Of a DNA stretch of 64,000 bases, positions 31,747 through 41,883 are shown in pieces. Positions within the stretch are counted from its first letter, which is position 1, and the number at the start of each line of letters is the position of its first letter. Under the pieces are notes generated by a model. The model ran no database searches and was not told where the DNA came from. It was given only the letters and a program-made list of their open reading frames with translations. Made by a program: the position numbers and the translations under genes. The DNA lies in the NCBI RefSeq assembly GCF_913776015.1, contig NZ_CAJYMD010000051.1, positions 62,001 to 126,000 of the forward strand, written 5' to 3'. This DNA comes from an uncultured Oxalicibacterium sp. GTDB taxonomy: Bacteria; Pseudomonadota; Gammaproteobacteria; Burkholderiales; Burkholderiaceae_D.

Positions 31747-34611
31747 TTACTTCGTTGCCGTTTCACGCGGGATCATGTCCGTACTGGCAAAACGCTCCTG
31801 CTGCGTGTTGAAGCGGTTATACGTACGCTGCCATTCCGAAGGTTGATCCACCGGCGTGATCTGAACAGCCGTCACCTTGTACTCAGGGCAGTTGGTTGCC
31901 CAGTCGGACGAGTTGGTGGTGATCACGTTGGCACCCGACTCAGGGAAGTGGAACGTGGTGTACACGACGCCTGGTTGGATACGCTCGGTGATATCAGCGC
32001 GCAGAACGGTTTCACCAGCAGACGACTTAATACCAACCCAGTCGTTCTGTTTGATGCCTTTTTCTGCTGCATCGTCCGGATGGATCTCGAGACGATCTTC
32101 GCTATGCCACATGTTGTTGAAGGTACGACGCGTTTGTGCACCAACGTTGTACTGCGACAGGATACGACCCGTGGTGAGGATGAACGGGAATTCCTTGCTT
32201 GGACGTTCGCCACTGCCGTAGAACTTGGTGTTGATGAAACGACCTTTGCCGCGCACGAATGCATCGATGTGCATCGTTGGCGTACCTTCTGGCGCTTCGT
32301 CGTTGCATGGCCACTGGATGCTGCCACCCAGTTCGTCGATGCGCTTGAAGCTCACACCGGTAAAGGTTGGCGTCAGTGCAGCGATTTCGTCCATGATTTC
32401 ACGTGGATGCTTGTAGTTCATTGGGTAACCCAATGCGTTCGACAGCATCTGCGTGACTTCCCAGTCAGCGTAACCAGCTTTAGGCGGCATCACTTTACGA
32501 ACGCGCGAGATACGACGTTCGGCGTTGGTGAAGGTACCGTCTTTTTCCAGGAACGATGCGCCCGGCAAGAAGACGTGTGCGTACTTGGCGGTTTCGTTCA
32601 GGAAGATGTCCTGAACGATGACACATTCCATTGCTTCCAGAGCAGCGGTAACGTGTTGCGTGTTTGGATCGGACTGAACAACGTCTTCACCTTCGCAGTA
32701 CAGACCCAGGAAGGTACCTTCCAGAGCAGCGTCAAACATGTTCGGAATACGCAGACCTGGTTCGGATTCCAGTTTGCAATTCCAGACAGCTTCGAATTCG
32801 GCGCGAGCGACGGAATCCGAAACGTGACGGTAGCCTGGCAGTTCGTGTGGGAACGAACCCATATCGCACGAACCTTGAACGTTGTTTTGACCACGCAACG
32901 GGTTCACGCCCACGCCTTCGCGGCCAACGTTGCCGGTTGCCATCGCCAGGTTGGCGATACCGATAACGGTGGTCGAACCTTGTGCGTGTTCGGTAACGCC
33001 GAGACCGTAGTAAATCGCTGCGTTGTTTGCCGATGCAAACATGCGGGCAGCACCACGAATGTCGGCAGCAGGCACGCCAGTGAATGGCTCAAGAGCTTCT
33101 GGCGAGTTTTCTTCCAGCGACACGAATTCTGCCCATTCTTCGAACGACGCAACTTCGCAACGTTCCTTGATGAAGTCTGGCTTGTGCAGGTTTTCGGTGA
33201 TGATGACGTGCGCCAATGCATTGACGATTGCCACGTTGGCACCTGGTTTCAATTTCAGGTGATAGTCAGCCTGGATGTGTGGCGACTTGACCATTTCGGT
33301 CGTACGTGGATCGACAACGATCAGTTTTGCACCTTGGCGCAGACGACGCTTCATGATCGACGCGAACACTGGGTGACCCGCGGCAGGATTGGCGCCGATG
33401 ATCAGGATGCAGTCCGATTTCATGACGGAGTCAAACGTCTGCGTACCCGCCGATTCACCCATCGTCACTTTCAGGCCATAACCCGTTGGCGAGTGGCAAA
33501 CACGTGCGCAGGTATCAACGTTGTTGTTGCCGAATGCAGCACGAACCAGCTTCTGAACCAGATAGCCTTCTTCGTTGGTGCAACGCGACGAAACCAGACC
33601 ACCAACCGAATCCTTGCCGTGTTTAGCCTGGATACGTTTGATTTCGGATGCGGCGTAGTTGATCGCTTCTTCCCACGACACTTCTTTCCATGGATCCGTG
33701 ATTTTGCTGCGGATCATTGGCTTGAGCATACGATCTTTGTGGGTTGCATAGCCCCAGGCGAAACGGCCTTTAACGCAGGCGTGACCATGGTTTGCACCAC
33801 CGTTTTCGTTAGGCACCATACGAACGACTTCATTGCCCTTCATCTCGGCTTTGAACGAGCAGCCAACACCGCAGTATGCACAGGTGGTGACTTTGCTGTG
33901 TTCGCCTTGACCCAGCATGATGACGGTTTTTTCGGTCAGGGTTGCGGTTGGGCATGCGTCAACGCAAGCACCGCAGGAAACGCATTCCGAATCGATGAAG
34001 TCTTCGTTCTGGCTGGCCGACACACGCGATGCGAAACCGCGGCTGTCGATCGTCAGAGCAAACGTACCTTGGGTTTCTTCGCAGGCACGGACGCAACGGT
34101 TACAAACGATACATTTCGATGCATCGTAGGTGAAGTATGGATTGGATTCATCCTTTTCCATGCGCAGATGGTTGTTGCCATCGTAGCCATAACGCACTTC
34201 GCGCAGGCCAACAACACCAGCCATGTCCTGCAGTTCGCAGTTACCGTTGGTTGGGCAGGTCAGGCAGTCCAGTGGGTGATCCGAGATGTACAGTTCCATG
34301 ACGCCACGGCGGATGTCTGCCAGTTTAGGCGTCTGGGTCTTGACCTTCATGCCAGGATCGACCGGCGTGGTGCACGATGCCGGATAGCCGCGACGGCCTT
34401 CGATTTCAACCAGGCACAGACGGCACGAACCGAATGCTTCGAGGCTGTCGGTAGCGCACAGTTTAGGGACGTTGATACCGTATTCGGCAGCAGCACGCAT
34501 GACCGACGTACCTTGCGGTACGGTCACAGTGATACCGTCGATTTCCAGGGTGATCATGTTTTCCGACTCGCGCTTTGGCGTGCCGTAATCGATACCGTTT
34601 AACAGATTCAT
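31747..34611 (-). CDS. fdsA: NAD-dependent formate dehydrogenase alpha subunit, Mo-containing
   Basis: The 954-residue catalytic subunit oxidises formate to CO2. Read in order: a [2Fe-2S] ferredoxin domain with Cys52, 63, 66 and 80; a NuoG-like His/Cys [4Fe-4S] site (His112, Cys116, 119, 125); two ferredoxin [4Fe-4S] clusters (Cys167/170/173/177 and 210/213/216/220); a further [4Fe-4S] site at Cys244, 247, 251 and 279; and the bis-MGD molybdenum domain. The Mo ligand is Cys372 in TCARVCHSPTGYG, so this is the cysteine rather than the selenocysteine type. Length matches other FdsA proteins. It follows fdsB in the operon. Confidence 0.96.
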   Translation of the reverse strand: MNLLNGIDYGTPKRESENMITLEIDGITVTVPQGTSVMRAAAEYGINVPKLCATDSLEAFGSCRLCLVEIEGRRGYPASCTTPVDPGMKVKTQTPKLADIRRGVMELYISDHPLDCLTCPTNGNCELQDMAGVVGLREVRYGYDGNNHLRMEKDESNPYFTYDASKCIVCNRCVRACEETQGTFALTIDSRGFASRVSASQNEDFIDSECVSCGACVDACPTATLTEKTVIMLGQGEHSKVTTCAYCGVGCSFKAEMKGNEVVRMVPNENGGANHGHACVKGRFAWGYATHKDRMLKPMIRSKITDPWKEVSWEEAINYAASEIKRIQAKHGKDSVGGLVSSRCTNEEGYLVQKLVRAAFGNNNVDTCARVCHSPTGYGLKVTMGESAGTQTFDSVMKSDCILIIGANPAAGHPVFASIMKRRLRQGAKLIVVDPRTTEMVKSPHIQADYHLKLKPGANVAIVNALAHVIITENLHKPDFIKERCEVASFEEWAEFVSLEENSPEALEPFTGVPAADIRGAARMFASANNAAIYYGLGVTEHAQGSTTVIGIANLAMATGNVGREGVGVNPLRGQNNVQGSCDMGSFPHELPGYRHVSDSVARAEFEAVWNCKLESEPGLRIPNMFDAALEGTFLGLYCEGEDVVQSDPNTQHVTAALEAMECVIVQDIFLNETAKYAHVFLPGASFLEKDGTFTNAERRISRVRKVMPPKAGYADWEVTQMLSNALGYPMNYKHPREIMDEIAALTPTFTGVSFKRIDELGGSIQWPCNDEAPEGTPTMHIDAFVRGKGRFINTKFYGSGERPSKEFPFILTTGRILSQYNVGAQTRRTFNNMWHSEDRLEIHPDDAAEKGIKQNDWVGIKSSAGETVLRADITERIQPGVVYTTFHFPESGANVITTNSSDWATNCPEYKVTAVQITPVDQPSEWQRTYNRFNTQQERFASTDMIPRETATK

Positions 34612-34632
34612 TTTTAGCTCCAGTCTCTCAGC

Positions 34633-36186
34633 TTACGCTGCGGTTGCCATAGGTTGATCGCCGAAATCTTCAGGGAAGTGGTTCAGGGCCGACAACACCG
34701 GGAACGGTGTCATATTGCCCATCGCGCACAGCGATCCCGTGACCATCACATCGCACAAATCACGCAACAGACGAATCTGTTGTGGACGATTCTGGTTAGC
34801 AATGATCTTGTCCATCACTTCTACACCACGCGTCGAACCGATCCGGCACGGGGTGCACTTGCCGCACGACTCAGCAACGCAGAAATGCATTGCATAGCGT
34901 GCCTGCTTTGCCATATCAACGGTATCGTCGAAGGCAACCAGACCACCGTGACCAACCGTCGAATCGACGGCAGCAAATGCTTCATAGTCAAACGGTGTAT
35001 CGAACAGCGATTCAGGCATGTAGGCGCCGAGTGGGCCACCAACCTGTACCGCACGGATAGGACGGCCCGATTCCGAACCGCCACCGAAGTCATACAGCAA
35101 TTCACGCAAGGTCACGCCGAATGCTTTTTCAACCAGGCCACCGTATTTCAGGTTGCCAGCCAATTGCATAGGCAGCGTGCCGCGCGAACGGCCCATGCCG
35201 TAGTTCTTGTAGAACTCAGCGCCACGTGACAGGATCAATGGTACAGCAGACAGCGAAATGACGTTGTTGATGACCGTTGGCTTGCCAAACAGGCCTTCCA
35301 GTGCTGGAAGCGGTGGTTTTGCACGAACCATGCCGCGCTTGCCTTCGATCGATTCCAGCATAGCGGTTTCTTCGCCACAAACGTAGGCACCAGCAGCCTT
35401 GCGCACTTGCAAATTGAAGGTGCGGCCCGAACCGAGGATGTTTTCGCCCAGGTAACCGGCAGCCTTGGCGTTGTCGATGGCTTCGTTCAGGTTAGCGATC
35501 GAGTGCGGGTATTCCGAACGCACGTAGATGTAACCTTCGGTTGCGCCAACGGCGATACCGGCGATCGTCATGCCTTCGATCAGCATGAATGGATCGTCTT
35601 CCATGACCATACGATCGGAGAAGGTGCCCGAGTCGCCTTCGTCGGCATTACAAGCGATGTATTTCTGATCGGCTTTTGCGCCCAGAACGGTTTTCCACTT
35701 GATACCGGTCGGGAATGCTGCACCGCCGCGACCACGCAGACCGGAGTCGGTGACTTCCTGCACGATGGCAGCCGCTTCCATGGTGATGGCTTTTTTCAGG
35801 CCGACATAGCCGTCGTGTGCCAGATAGTCTTCCAGCGAAACAGGATCGGTGATACCAACGCGCACGAATTGCAGGCGTTCCTGTTTTTTCAGGTAAGGGA
35901 TTTCTTCCACCAGGCCGAGCGCCTTGTCATGCTTGCCGCCGTTCAGGAAATCAGCGTCGAACAGACCGGCGACTTCGTGTTCTTCGATCGGACCAAAGCC
36001 GATGCGGCCAGCGTCGGTCGCGACTTCAACCAGCGGTTCCAGCCAGAACATGCCGCGCGAACCATTGCGCACGAGCTTGATGTCGATGCCACGGGCTTTC
36101 GCTTCCTTGGCGATGGCGGCAGCGGTTTCATTCGCGCCGAGAGCCAGCGCGGTCGAATCGCGCGGGACGAATACGGTAATGGTCAT
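34633..36186 (-). CDS. fdsB: NAD-dependent formate dehydrogenase beta subunit
   Basis: The 517-residue product is the diaphorase subunit, homologous to NuoF, that binds FMN and NAD and one [4Fe-4S] cluster. Visible motifs: the FMN-binding RGRGGAAFPTGIKWK, the NAD-site region GAYVCGEETAMLESIEG, and the cluster cysteines ESCGKCTPCRIGSTRG. An N-terminal thioredoxin-like part of about 130 residues precedes them. The start overlaps the fdsG stop by four bases, so translation is coupled. Electrons pass from FdsA to NAD here. Confidence 0.96.
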   Translation of the reverse strand: MTITVFVPRDSTALALGANETAAAIAKEAKARGIDIKLVRNGSRGMFWLEPLVEVATDAGRIGFGPIEEHEVAGLFDADFLNGGKHDKALGLVEEIPYLKKQERLQFVRVGITDPVSLEDYLAHDGYVGLKKAITMEAAAIVQEVTDSGLRGRGGAAFPTGIKWKTVLGAKADQKYIACNADEGDSGTFSDRMVMEDDPFMLIEGMTIAGIAVGATEGYIYVRSEYPHSIANLNEAIDNAKAAGYLGENILGSGRTFNLQVRKAAGAYVCGEETAMLESIEGKRGMVRAKPPLPALEGLFGKPTVINNVISLSAVPLILSRGAEFYKNYGMGRSRGTLPMQLAGNLKYGGLVEKAFGVTLRELLYDFGGGSESGRPIRAVQVGGPLGAYMPESLFDTPFDYEAFAAVDSTVGHGGLVAFDDTVDMAKQARYAMHFCVAESCGKCTPCRIGSTRGVEVMDKIIANQNRPQQIRLLRDLCDVMVTGSLCAMGNMTPFPVLSALNHFPEDFGDQPMATAA

Positions 36187-36659
36187 TGGACACCTCGCTT
36201 CGCCTGGATCAGGCGGTTGAATTTCTCTTTCGATACGCGTGCGTACAGGTCGTCATCGATCTGGACAGCAGGGCCGCTAGCGCATTGGCCGAGGCAGTAC
36301 ACGGTTTCGAGCGAGAAGTTGTTGTCGTCGGTGGTACCGTGGAAATCGCAACCCAGCAATTCCTTGGCGTGCGAGGCGAGATCTTCGCAACCGCGTGCCT
36401 GGCAGGCTTCGGCGCGGCAGATCTGCACAACGTGCTTGCCCGCTGGATGCTGACGGAAGAAGTGGTAATAGGTAATGACACCATGCACTTCAGCGCGCGA
36501 GACATTGATGCCTTCGGCAATCGCAGGAACAGCGCTTGGCGGAATGTAGCCAATCGCACCTTGAATGTCATGCAGAATCGGCAGCAATGCGCCTGGCATC
36601 GATTTACGTTTGGCGATGATCGCCTCAACGGTTGCCATATCAAAAGTTTGGGTGCTCAT
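36183..36659 (-). CDS. fdsG: NAD-dependent formate dehydrogenase gamma subunit
   Basis: The start at 36659 (MSTQTFDMATVEAII) has GGAGGAG upstream, giving 158 residues. It is a NuoE-like [2Fe-2S] protein with a helical bundle and thioredoxin-like fold; the cluster cysteines are in CRAEACQARGCE and VYCLGQCASGPA. It is the first gene of fdsG-B-A-fdhD-fdsD. The operator-like repeats upstream suggest control by the divergent regulator. Confidence 0.95.
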   Translation of the reverse strand: MSTQTFDMATVEAIIAKRKSMPGALLPILHDIQGAIGYIPPSAVPAIAEGINVSRAEVHGVITYYHFFRQHPAGKHVVQICRAEACQARGCEDLASHAKELLGCDFHGTTDDNNFSLETVYCLGQCASGPAVQIDDDLYARVSKEKFNRLIQAKRGVQ

Positions 36660-36757
36660 ACTTACACTCCTCCTAGCGACGCAAATGGCACTGCTGCCTG
36701 CCATACGGTCGTGAAATCCAACGAGACCATAGTGTTTCCTTGTAAAAATTCTTGTCT

Positions 36758-36777
36758 ATATGCTGTTTAGAGCATAT
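36758..36777. promoter_or_regulatory. Operator-like repeat 1, ATATG-N10-CATAT, fds promoter region
   Basis: Part of a longer palindrome, CTATATGC-N8-GCATATAG (36756-36779), about 100 bases upstream of the fdsG start. Same motif and spacing occur at 36838 and 36896. Confidence 0.6.
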
Positions 36778-36837
36778 AGTTTTGCTGGGGTATGCCTTGC
36801 AACACGCGAAAGGTAACACTGCCAGTGTGGTAATTCA

Positions 36838-36857
36838 ATATGCTTTTTCATTCATAT
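36838..36857. promoter_or_regulatory. Operator-like repeat 2, ATATG-N10-CATAT
   Basis: ATATG at 36838-36842 and CATAT at 36853-36857, 80 bases from repeat 1. The gap 36660-36982 otherwise contains no gene. Confidence 0.5.
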
Positions 36858-36895
36858 CGGTAAACACGGCGTAAACGCCACAGCGTGTGGCAACT

Positions 36896-36915
36896 ATATG
36901 TTTCTCTGTGCATAT
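36896..36915. promoter_or_regulatory. Operator-like repeat 3, ATATG-N10-CATAT
   Basis: ATATG at 36896-36900 and CATAT at 36911-36915, 58 bases from repeat 2 and about 70 bases before the start chosen for the regulator gene, which fits autoregulation. Confidence 0.5.
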
Positions 36916-36982
36916 GAAAGCGGTTTTTTCACCGTTTGCGCCCGTTTTTGACCGGATATTCATTCTAGGACGCTTCCGAGTC

Positions 36983-38068
36983 ATGTTCAAAGTCATCATC
37001 AATCCCCACTGGGAGGTGACACATGAGGCAAACGAGACCGTCGATACCGCCGTTCTGCTTCGGTTGCTGACCGCAATCCAGCGTACAGGCTCCATTTCGA
37101 ATGCAGCCAAATCGGTTGGACTGTCTTATCGTTATGCATGGGGCATGTTGCGCAACGTCGAACAGCTCTTCAATACCGCACTGTTGAACACGGATCGCGG
37201 ACGCGGTACCACGCTGACACCCCTGGCGGAAAAACTGATCTGGGCCGATCGCCGCATTCGTGCGCGCCTGTCGCCGATGCTGGAAAGCCTGGCTTCCGAA
37301 CTCGAAAACGAAATCGGCAAAACCATCGTCGGCAAGATTCATTCATTGCGTCTCGATGCCAGCCACGGCTTTGCCGTCGATGCGTTGCTCAAGCAACTGA
37401 CCGAAGCGAACCTGCCGGTCGATCTGCGCTATCGCAACAGCACCGATGCGGTCGCTGCGCTCTCACGCCGCGAATGCGATCTGGCTGGTTTTCATGTGCC
37501 GCTCGGCGAGTTCGAAGCCAAGGCCGTCGAACGTTACATGCAATGGCTCAATCCACGCGAACATTGCCTTGTGCATCTGGCGGTTCGTACGCAAGGGCTG
37601 TTCGTCCTGCCGGGCAATCCGAAAAACATCTCGCAACTGGAAGACCTCAAACGCGATGGTGTGCGCTTCGTCAATCGGCAAGTCGGTTCCGGCACGCGCA
37701 TGCTGCTGGAACTGATGCTGGCCGGTGCCGATATTTCACCGAATGAGATCGAAGGTTATCCAAGCAATGAGTTCACGCATTCGGCGGTAGCCGCCTACAT
37801 TGCCAGTGGCATGGCGGACGTCGGCGTGGGCGTGCAAACGGCGGCAGATCGTTTCAACCTCGACTTCATTCCGTTGGTGAAGGAGCGCTACTTCATGGCA
37901 TTGCCGGTAGCGATGATGGAAGACCCGTTAATCGAACTCGTGATCAAGGTTGTGCAGTCGGCCAGCTTCAAGCAGGCGATTGACGATCTGGCCGGTTACG
38001 ATTCGAGCCAGACCGGTCAGATACTCAAACTCTCCGAAGCCTTTGGTTTGAACAAGTCGGTTGGCTGA
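36983..38068 (+). CDS. fdsR: FdsR-like regulator: ModE-type HTH with periplasmic-binding-like domain
   Basis: From the ATG at 36983 (MFKVIINPHWEVTHE) the protein has 361 residues; earlier in-frame starts exist but precede the operator-like repeat. The N-terminus is a ModE-type winged helix (TGSISNAAKSVGLSYRYAW), and residues from about 115 form a periplasmic-binding-like effector domain (LRLDASHGFAVDALLKQLTEA, VGSGTRMLLELMLAGADI). It is divergent to fdsG, as fdsR is to the fds operon in Cupriavidus necator, where it controls formate dehydrogenase synthesis. The ligand, formate or molybdate-related, is inferred. Confidence 0.82.
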   Translation: MFKVIINPHWEVTHEANETVDTAVLLRLLTAIQRTGSISNAAKSVGLSYRYAWGMLRNVEQLFNTALLNTDRGRGTTLTPLAEKLIWADRRIRARLSPMLESLASELENEIGKTIVGKIHSLRLDASHGFAVDALLKQLTEANLPVDLRYRNSTDAVAALSRRECDLAGFHVPLGEFEAKAVERYMQWLNPREHCLVHLAVRTQGLFVLPGNPKNISQLEDLKRDGVRFVNRQVGSGTRMLLELMLAGADISPNEIEGYPSNEFTHSAVAAYIASGMADVGVGVQTAADRFNLDFIPLVKERYFMALPVAMMEDPLIELVIKVVQSASFKQAIDDLAGYDSSQTGQILKLSEAFGLNKSVG

Positions 38069-38131
38069 TACCAACTCGGCCATTCAGACCAGCGTCGTTG
38101 CCTTCCGTCAACGCGCTGCATTAAGCCAATC

Positions 38132-39214
38132 TTATTTAAGAATCGCGACACCCTTGATCTGCGCATAAACACGCGAGCCGATTTGCAGTTGCATGGCGGC
38201 GACCGATTTACGCGTGATGCGTGACAACAGCCGTGTGCCATTGGCATCGAGCCCGATCATTGCCTGCCCGGTCGCTTCTTCCAGAATGTCGGTAACGATG
38301 GCCGGCACACTGTTGAGCACACTAGTGCCTTGTTGCGGTGCCAGCGTCAGACTGACATCGCGCGCCTGCACACGAATACGTACGGTCTGTCCGATGCGTG
38401 CATGCTGTTGCGTCAATTGCAGGCTGCCGCCGCTGAATTCGGCGCGCATCAGGTGGAATACTTCATCCTGCTCGACGATCGTGGCCGTTACCAGTGCACT
38501 GGCTGCATCGCCATGTGCCAGCGGCAAATCCAGACGTGTCAGCAGGTCTGCCGCCGCGCCACTGGCAACTACCTTGCCGTTTTCCAGCAGGATCAGATGA
38601 TCGGCCAGACGTGCGACCTCATCCGGCGAATGGCTGACGTAGATCACGGGAATCTCCAGCTCGTCATGCAGGCGCTGCAGGTAAGGCATGATCTCTTCCT
38701 TGCGGCGCGGATCGAGCGCGGCAAGCGGTTCATCCATCAACAGCAGACGCGGACTCGTCGCCAGCGCACGCGCAATCGCCACACGCTGACGTTCGCCGCC
38801 GGATAGACGATCCGGCTTGCGATCCATCAGATGCGCAATATCGAGTAATTCGACCGCCTGATCGAGCGACACGCGCCGTTCCGCAGCTGGCACGCGGCGC
38901 ATGCCGAATTCGAGATTGCCCCGCACATTCAGATGCGCAAACAGACTCGCTTCCTGAAACACATAACCGAGCGGGCGCTTGTAGGTCGGCAAAAAGATGC
39001 CTTGTACATCGTCTTGCCAGACATGCTGATTCACCGACAGATACGCGCCCTTGAATCGTTCGATGCCGGTGAGTGCGCGCAGGATGGTGGTCTTGCCCGA
39101 ACCCGAAGGCCCGAACAGCGCCGTCACGCCGCGCACCGGAATAGCCAGATCGACGTTGAGTTCGAATGCACCGTAGCGAATATCGAAACGCGCGCGGATT
39201 TGTGCGTCGCTCAT
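38132..39214 (-). CDS. modC: Molybdate ABC transporter ATP-binding protein
   Basis: The 360-residue product has the ABC core: Walker [16 protein letters not shown], signature [15 protein letters not shown], Walker [16 protein letters not shown], and the switch His in [11 protein letters not shown]. The C-terminal 75 residues are a TOBE/Mop molybdate-binding domain, characteristic of ModC. Its start overlaps the modB stop by four bases. It hydrolyses ATP to drive molybdate uptake at the inner membrane. Confidence 0.96.
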   Translation of the reverse strand: MSDAQIRARFDIRYGAFELNVDLAIPVRGVTALFGPSGSGKTTILRALTGIERFKGAYLSVNQHVWQDDVQGIFLPTYKRPLGYVFQEASLFAHLNVRGNLEFGMRRVPAAERRVSLDQAVELLDIAHLMDRKPDRLSGGERQRVAIARALATSPRLLLMDEPLAALDPRRKEEIMPYLQRLHDELEIPVIYVSHSPDEVARLADHLILLENGKVVASGAAADLLTRLDLPLAHGDAASALVTATIVEQDEVFHLMRAEFSGGSLQLTQQHARIGQTVRIRVQARDVSLTLAPQQGTSVLNSVPAIVTDILEEATGQAMIGLDANGTRLLSRITRKSVAAMQLQIGSRVYAQIKGVAILK

Positions 39215-39885
39215 TTGCGCCTCCCGGTCGGGTTCAGCAGATAGAGCGTCATCAGCACCAGCAGCGAGAACGCCACCATGCCGCCGGCCAGCACATGTGC
39301 CTGCGCATATTCAAGCGCTTCGACATGATCGTAAATCTGCACCGAGATCGTACGCGTGACGTTGGGGATATTCCCGCCGATCATGAGGATCACGCCGAAC
39401 TCGCCAACCGTATGCGCAAAACCAATCACGATGGCCGTCAGATAACCGGGCTTGGCCAGCGGCAGCGTGACATTGAAAAAAGTATCGAGCGGCGAAGCAC
39501 GCAAGGTGGCGGCGACTTCAAGCGGACGGTCGCCCATCGCCTCGAACGCATTCTGAATCGGCTGCACAACGAACGGCATCGAATAAAACACCGAACCGAC
39601 CACCAATCCCGTGAAGGTGAAGGGTAGGGTACCAAGGCCGAGCGATTGTGTGAGGTGGCCGATCGGGCCATTGGGGCCGAGTGTCACCAAAAGATAGAAG
39701 CCGATCACGGTCGGAGGCAAAACGATGGGCAGTGCGACGAACGCCCCGACCGGGCCCTTGAACCACGAGCGGGTACGCGCCAGCCACCACGCAATCGGCG
39801 TACCGATCAACAACAGGATGAAGGTGGTGAGACTGGCGAGCTTGATGGTCAAGACAATCGCACCGATGTTTTCATCGGTGAACAT
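39211..39885 (-). CDS. modB: Molybdate ABC transporter permease
   Basis: The 224-residue membrane protein has about five helices and the permease EAA loop ([20 protein letters not shown]). Other family segments are [19 protein letters not shown] and the end [17 protein letters not shown], typical of ModB. It lies 21 bases after modA and overlaps modC. Confidence 0.96.
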   Translation of the reverse strand: MFTDENIGAIVLTIKLASLTTFILLLIGTPIAWWLARTRSWFKGPVGAFVALPIVLPPTVIGFYLLVTLGPNGPIGHLTQSLGLGTLPFTFTGLVVGSVFYSMPFVVQPIQNAFEAMGDRPLEVAATLRASPLDTFFNVTLPLAKPGYLTAIVIGFAHTVGEFGVILMIGGNIPNVTRTISVQIYDHVEALEYAQAHVLAGGMVAFSLLVLMTLYLLNPTGRRK

Positions 39886-39906
39886 CAGGAAACCTCTTCA
39901 ATGCGA

Positions 39907-40668
<762 letters not shown>

Positions 40669-40711
40669 TCAACCAGGTAGTGGAAAAATCGATGCGGCCT
40701 TCACGCAGCAA

Positions 40712-41506
40712 TCACGACGGAACGGCCAGAATGATGTGCGATGCCTTGATCATGGCCGTGGCCTTGCCACCGACCTTGAGGCCGAGCGTTTTCACGCTTT
40801 CGTTGGTGATGATGGCGGCCACCGTTTTGCCGCCCGGCAGTTCGACCACGACTTCGGCATTGACGGCACCTTCCTGGCAACGCACCACGGTACCCGTCAG
40901 CGTATTGCGCGCGCTGGTCTTGAAATTGGTTTCGACCGTCAGGATGATCCATTGCGCTTTGACCAGCGCGTAGGCTTCATTGCCGACTTCAAGCGCCAGA
41001 TGATCGGCGCTGTCATTCGTGATGATGGCAGCGAGTTCATTGCCGCCACCAATATCGAGCACGACCTCGGCGTTGACTGCGCCTTTCTTGACGTGTTTGA
41101 CCGTGCCGAGAAACTGGTTGCGTGCGCTGGTTTGCATATCGAATCTCCTGCTCATCGAGTAATAAAGGTCAAAATCGCCCATCATGCGACTGACCGATTC
41201 CGGCACGGCTGCCCACATCTCTTCGAGACGTCGGTAAGTGGCGACGATGCGGCGACCGTATTCGGTCAGTGCCGTACCGCCACCACTGCTGCCACCGGGT
41301 TGTCGCACAACGACAGGTTCGTGCGACAGATTGTTGATTGATTCCACGGCTTGCCAGGCTGCCTTGTAACTCATGCCCATTTCGCTGGCCGCGGCCGAAA
41401 TCGAACCCGACGCATCGATGCGTTCCAGCAGTTCGAGATGGTCCCAGCGTTTGCCGCGCGTTTTGGACAATCCTTCCATCTTGATCGGTGAGGATGCCTT
41501 GCTCAT
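40712..41506 (-). CDS. modE: Molybdate-responsive regulator ModE
   Basis: The 264-residue protein has the N-terminal ModE winged helix (SGSISAAASEMGMSYKAAW and the wing QPGGSSGGGTALTEYG) and two C-terminal TOBE/Mop domains (SARNQFLGTVKHVKKGAVNA and SARNTLTGTVVRCQEGAVNA) that bind molybdate. ModE with bound molybdate represses mod genes and activates some molybdoenzyme genes. It is the first gene of modE-A-B-C. A direct repeat at 41573-41591 before its start may be its operator. Confidence 0.95.
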   Translation of the reverse strand: MSKASSPIKMEGLSKTRGKRWDHLELLERIDASGSISAAASEMGMSYKAAWQAVESINNLSHEPVVVRQPGGSSGGGTALTEYGRRIVATYRRLEEMWAAVPESVSRMMGDFDLYYSMSRRFDMQTSARNQFLGTVKHVKKGAVNAEVVLDIGGGNELAAIITNDSADHLALEVGNEAYALVKAQWIILTVETNFKTSARNTLTGTVVRCQEGAVNAEVVVELPGGKTVAAIITNESVKTLGLKVGGKATAMIKASHIILAVPS

Positions 41507-41572
41507 GTCAGTCTCTTTGAATGAAAGGGTTCAAAAGCCTGATCGTCATGTAGTCAAGATACCTATCGATCG

Positions 41573-41591
41573 CGATATACTACACGATATA
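41573..41591. promoter_or_regulatory. Possible ModE-region operator, direct repeat CGATATA
   Basis: CGATATA occurs twice, at 41573-41579 and 41585-41591, separated by CTACA and followed by AACC. The region lies between divergent modE and the LysR gene. The rest of 41507-41883 shows no gene. Confidence 0.35.
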
Positions 41592-41883
41592 ACCTTAAAC
41601 AACATAACGAAATCAGTTCAGGCCCACATTTTATCGATGACAGACGCCGGCCACGCCGAAATTCGCAGGATTTCCCCGCGTTTGCAGCAGGGACATTCAC
41701 AGGCTCGCGCAAAGGAATCGCTACCATGTGGCTTGCACATTTCGACTTGTAGGCAGCAATCGGTCGATATCGTCATGGCAAACGCGCTTTCGGATTTCGT
41801 CGTTACTGTGCCAATTCGCTGTGTCCGCTTTTACTCGCATGCCTTCACGGCATGTCGTGCCAACCATTGAATGGATCGCCACC

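Noticed and set aside
31597-34602. A 1001-codon open frame antisense to fdsA
   Set aside because: It is the mirror of a highly conserved gene with strong codon bias; its translation is Thr/Val/Phe/His-rich without any domain. Similar long antisense frames over the sigma-54 activator (18113-19450), atpA (58122-59132), atpD (60629-62086) and mnmG (50988-52226) were rejected for the same reason.
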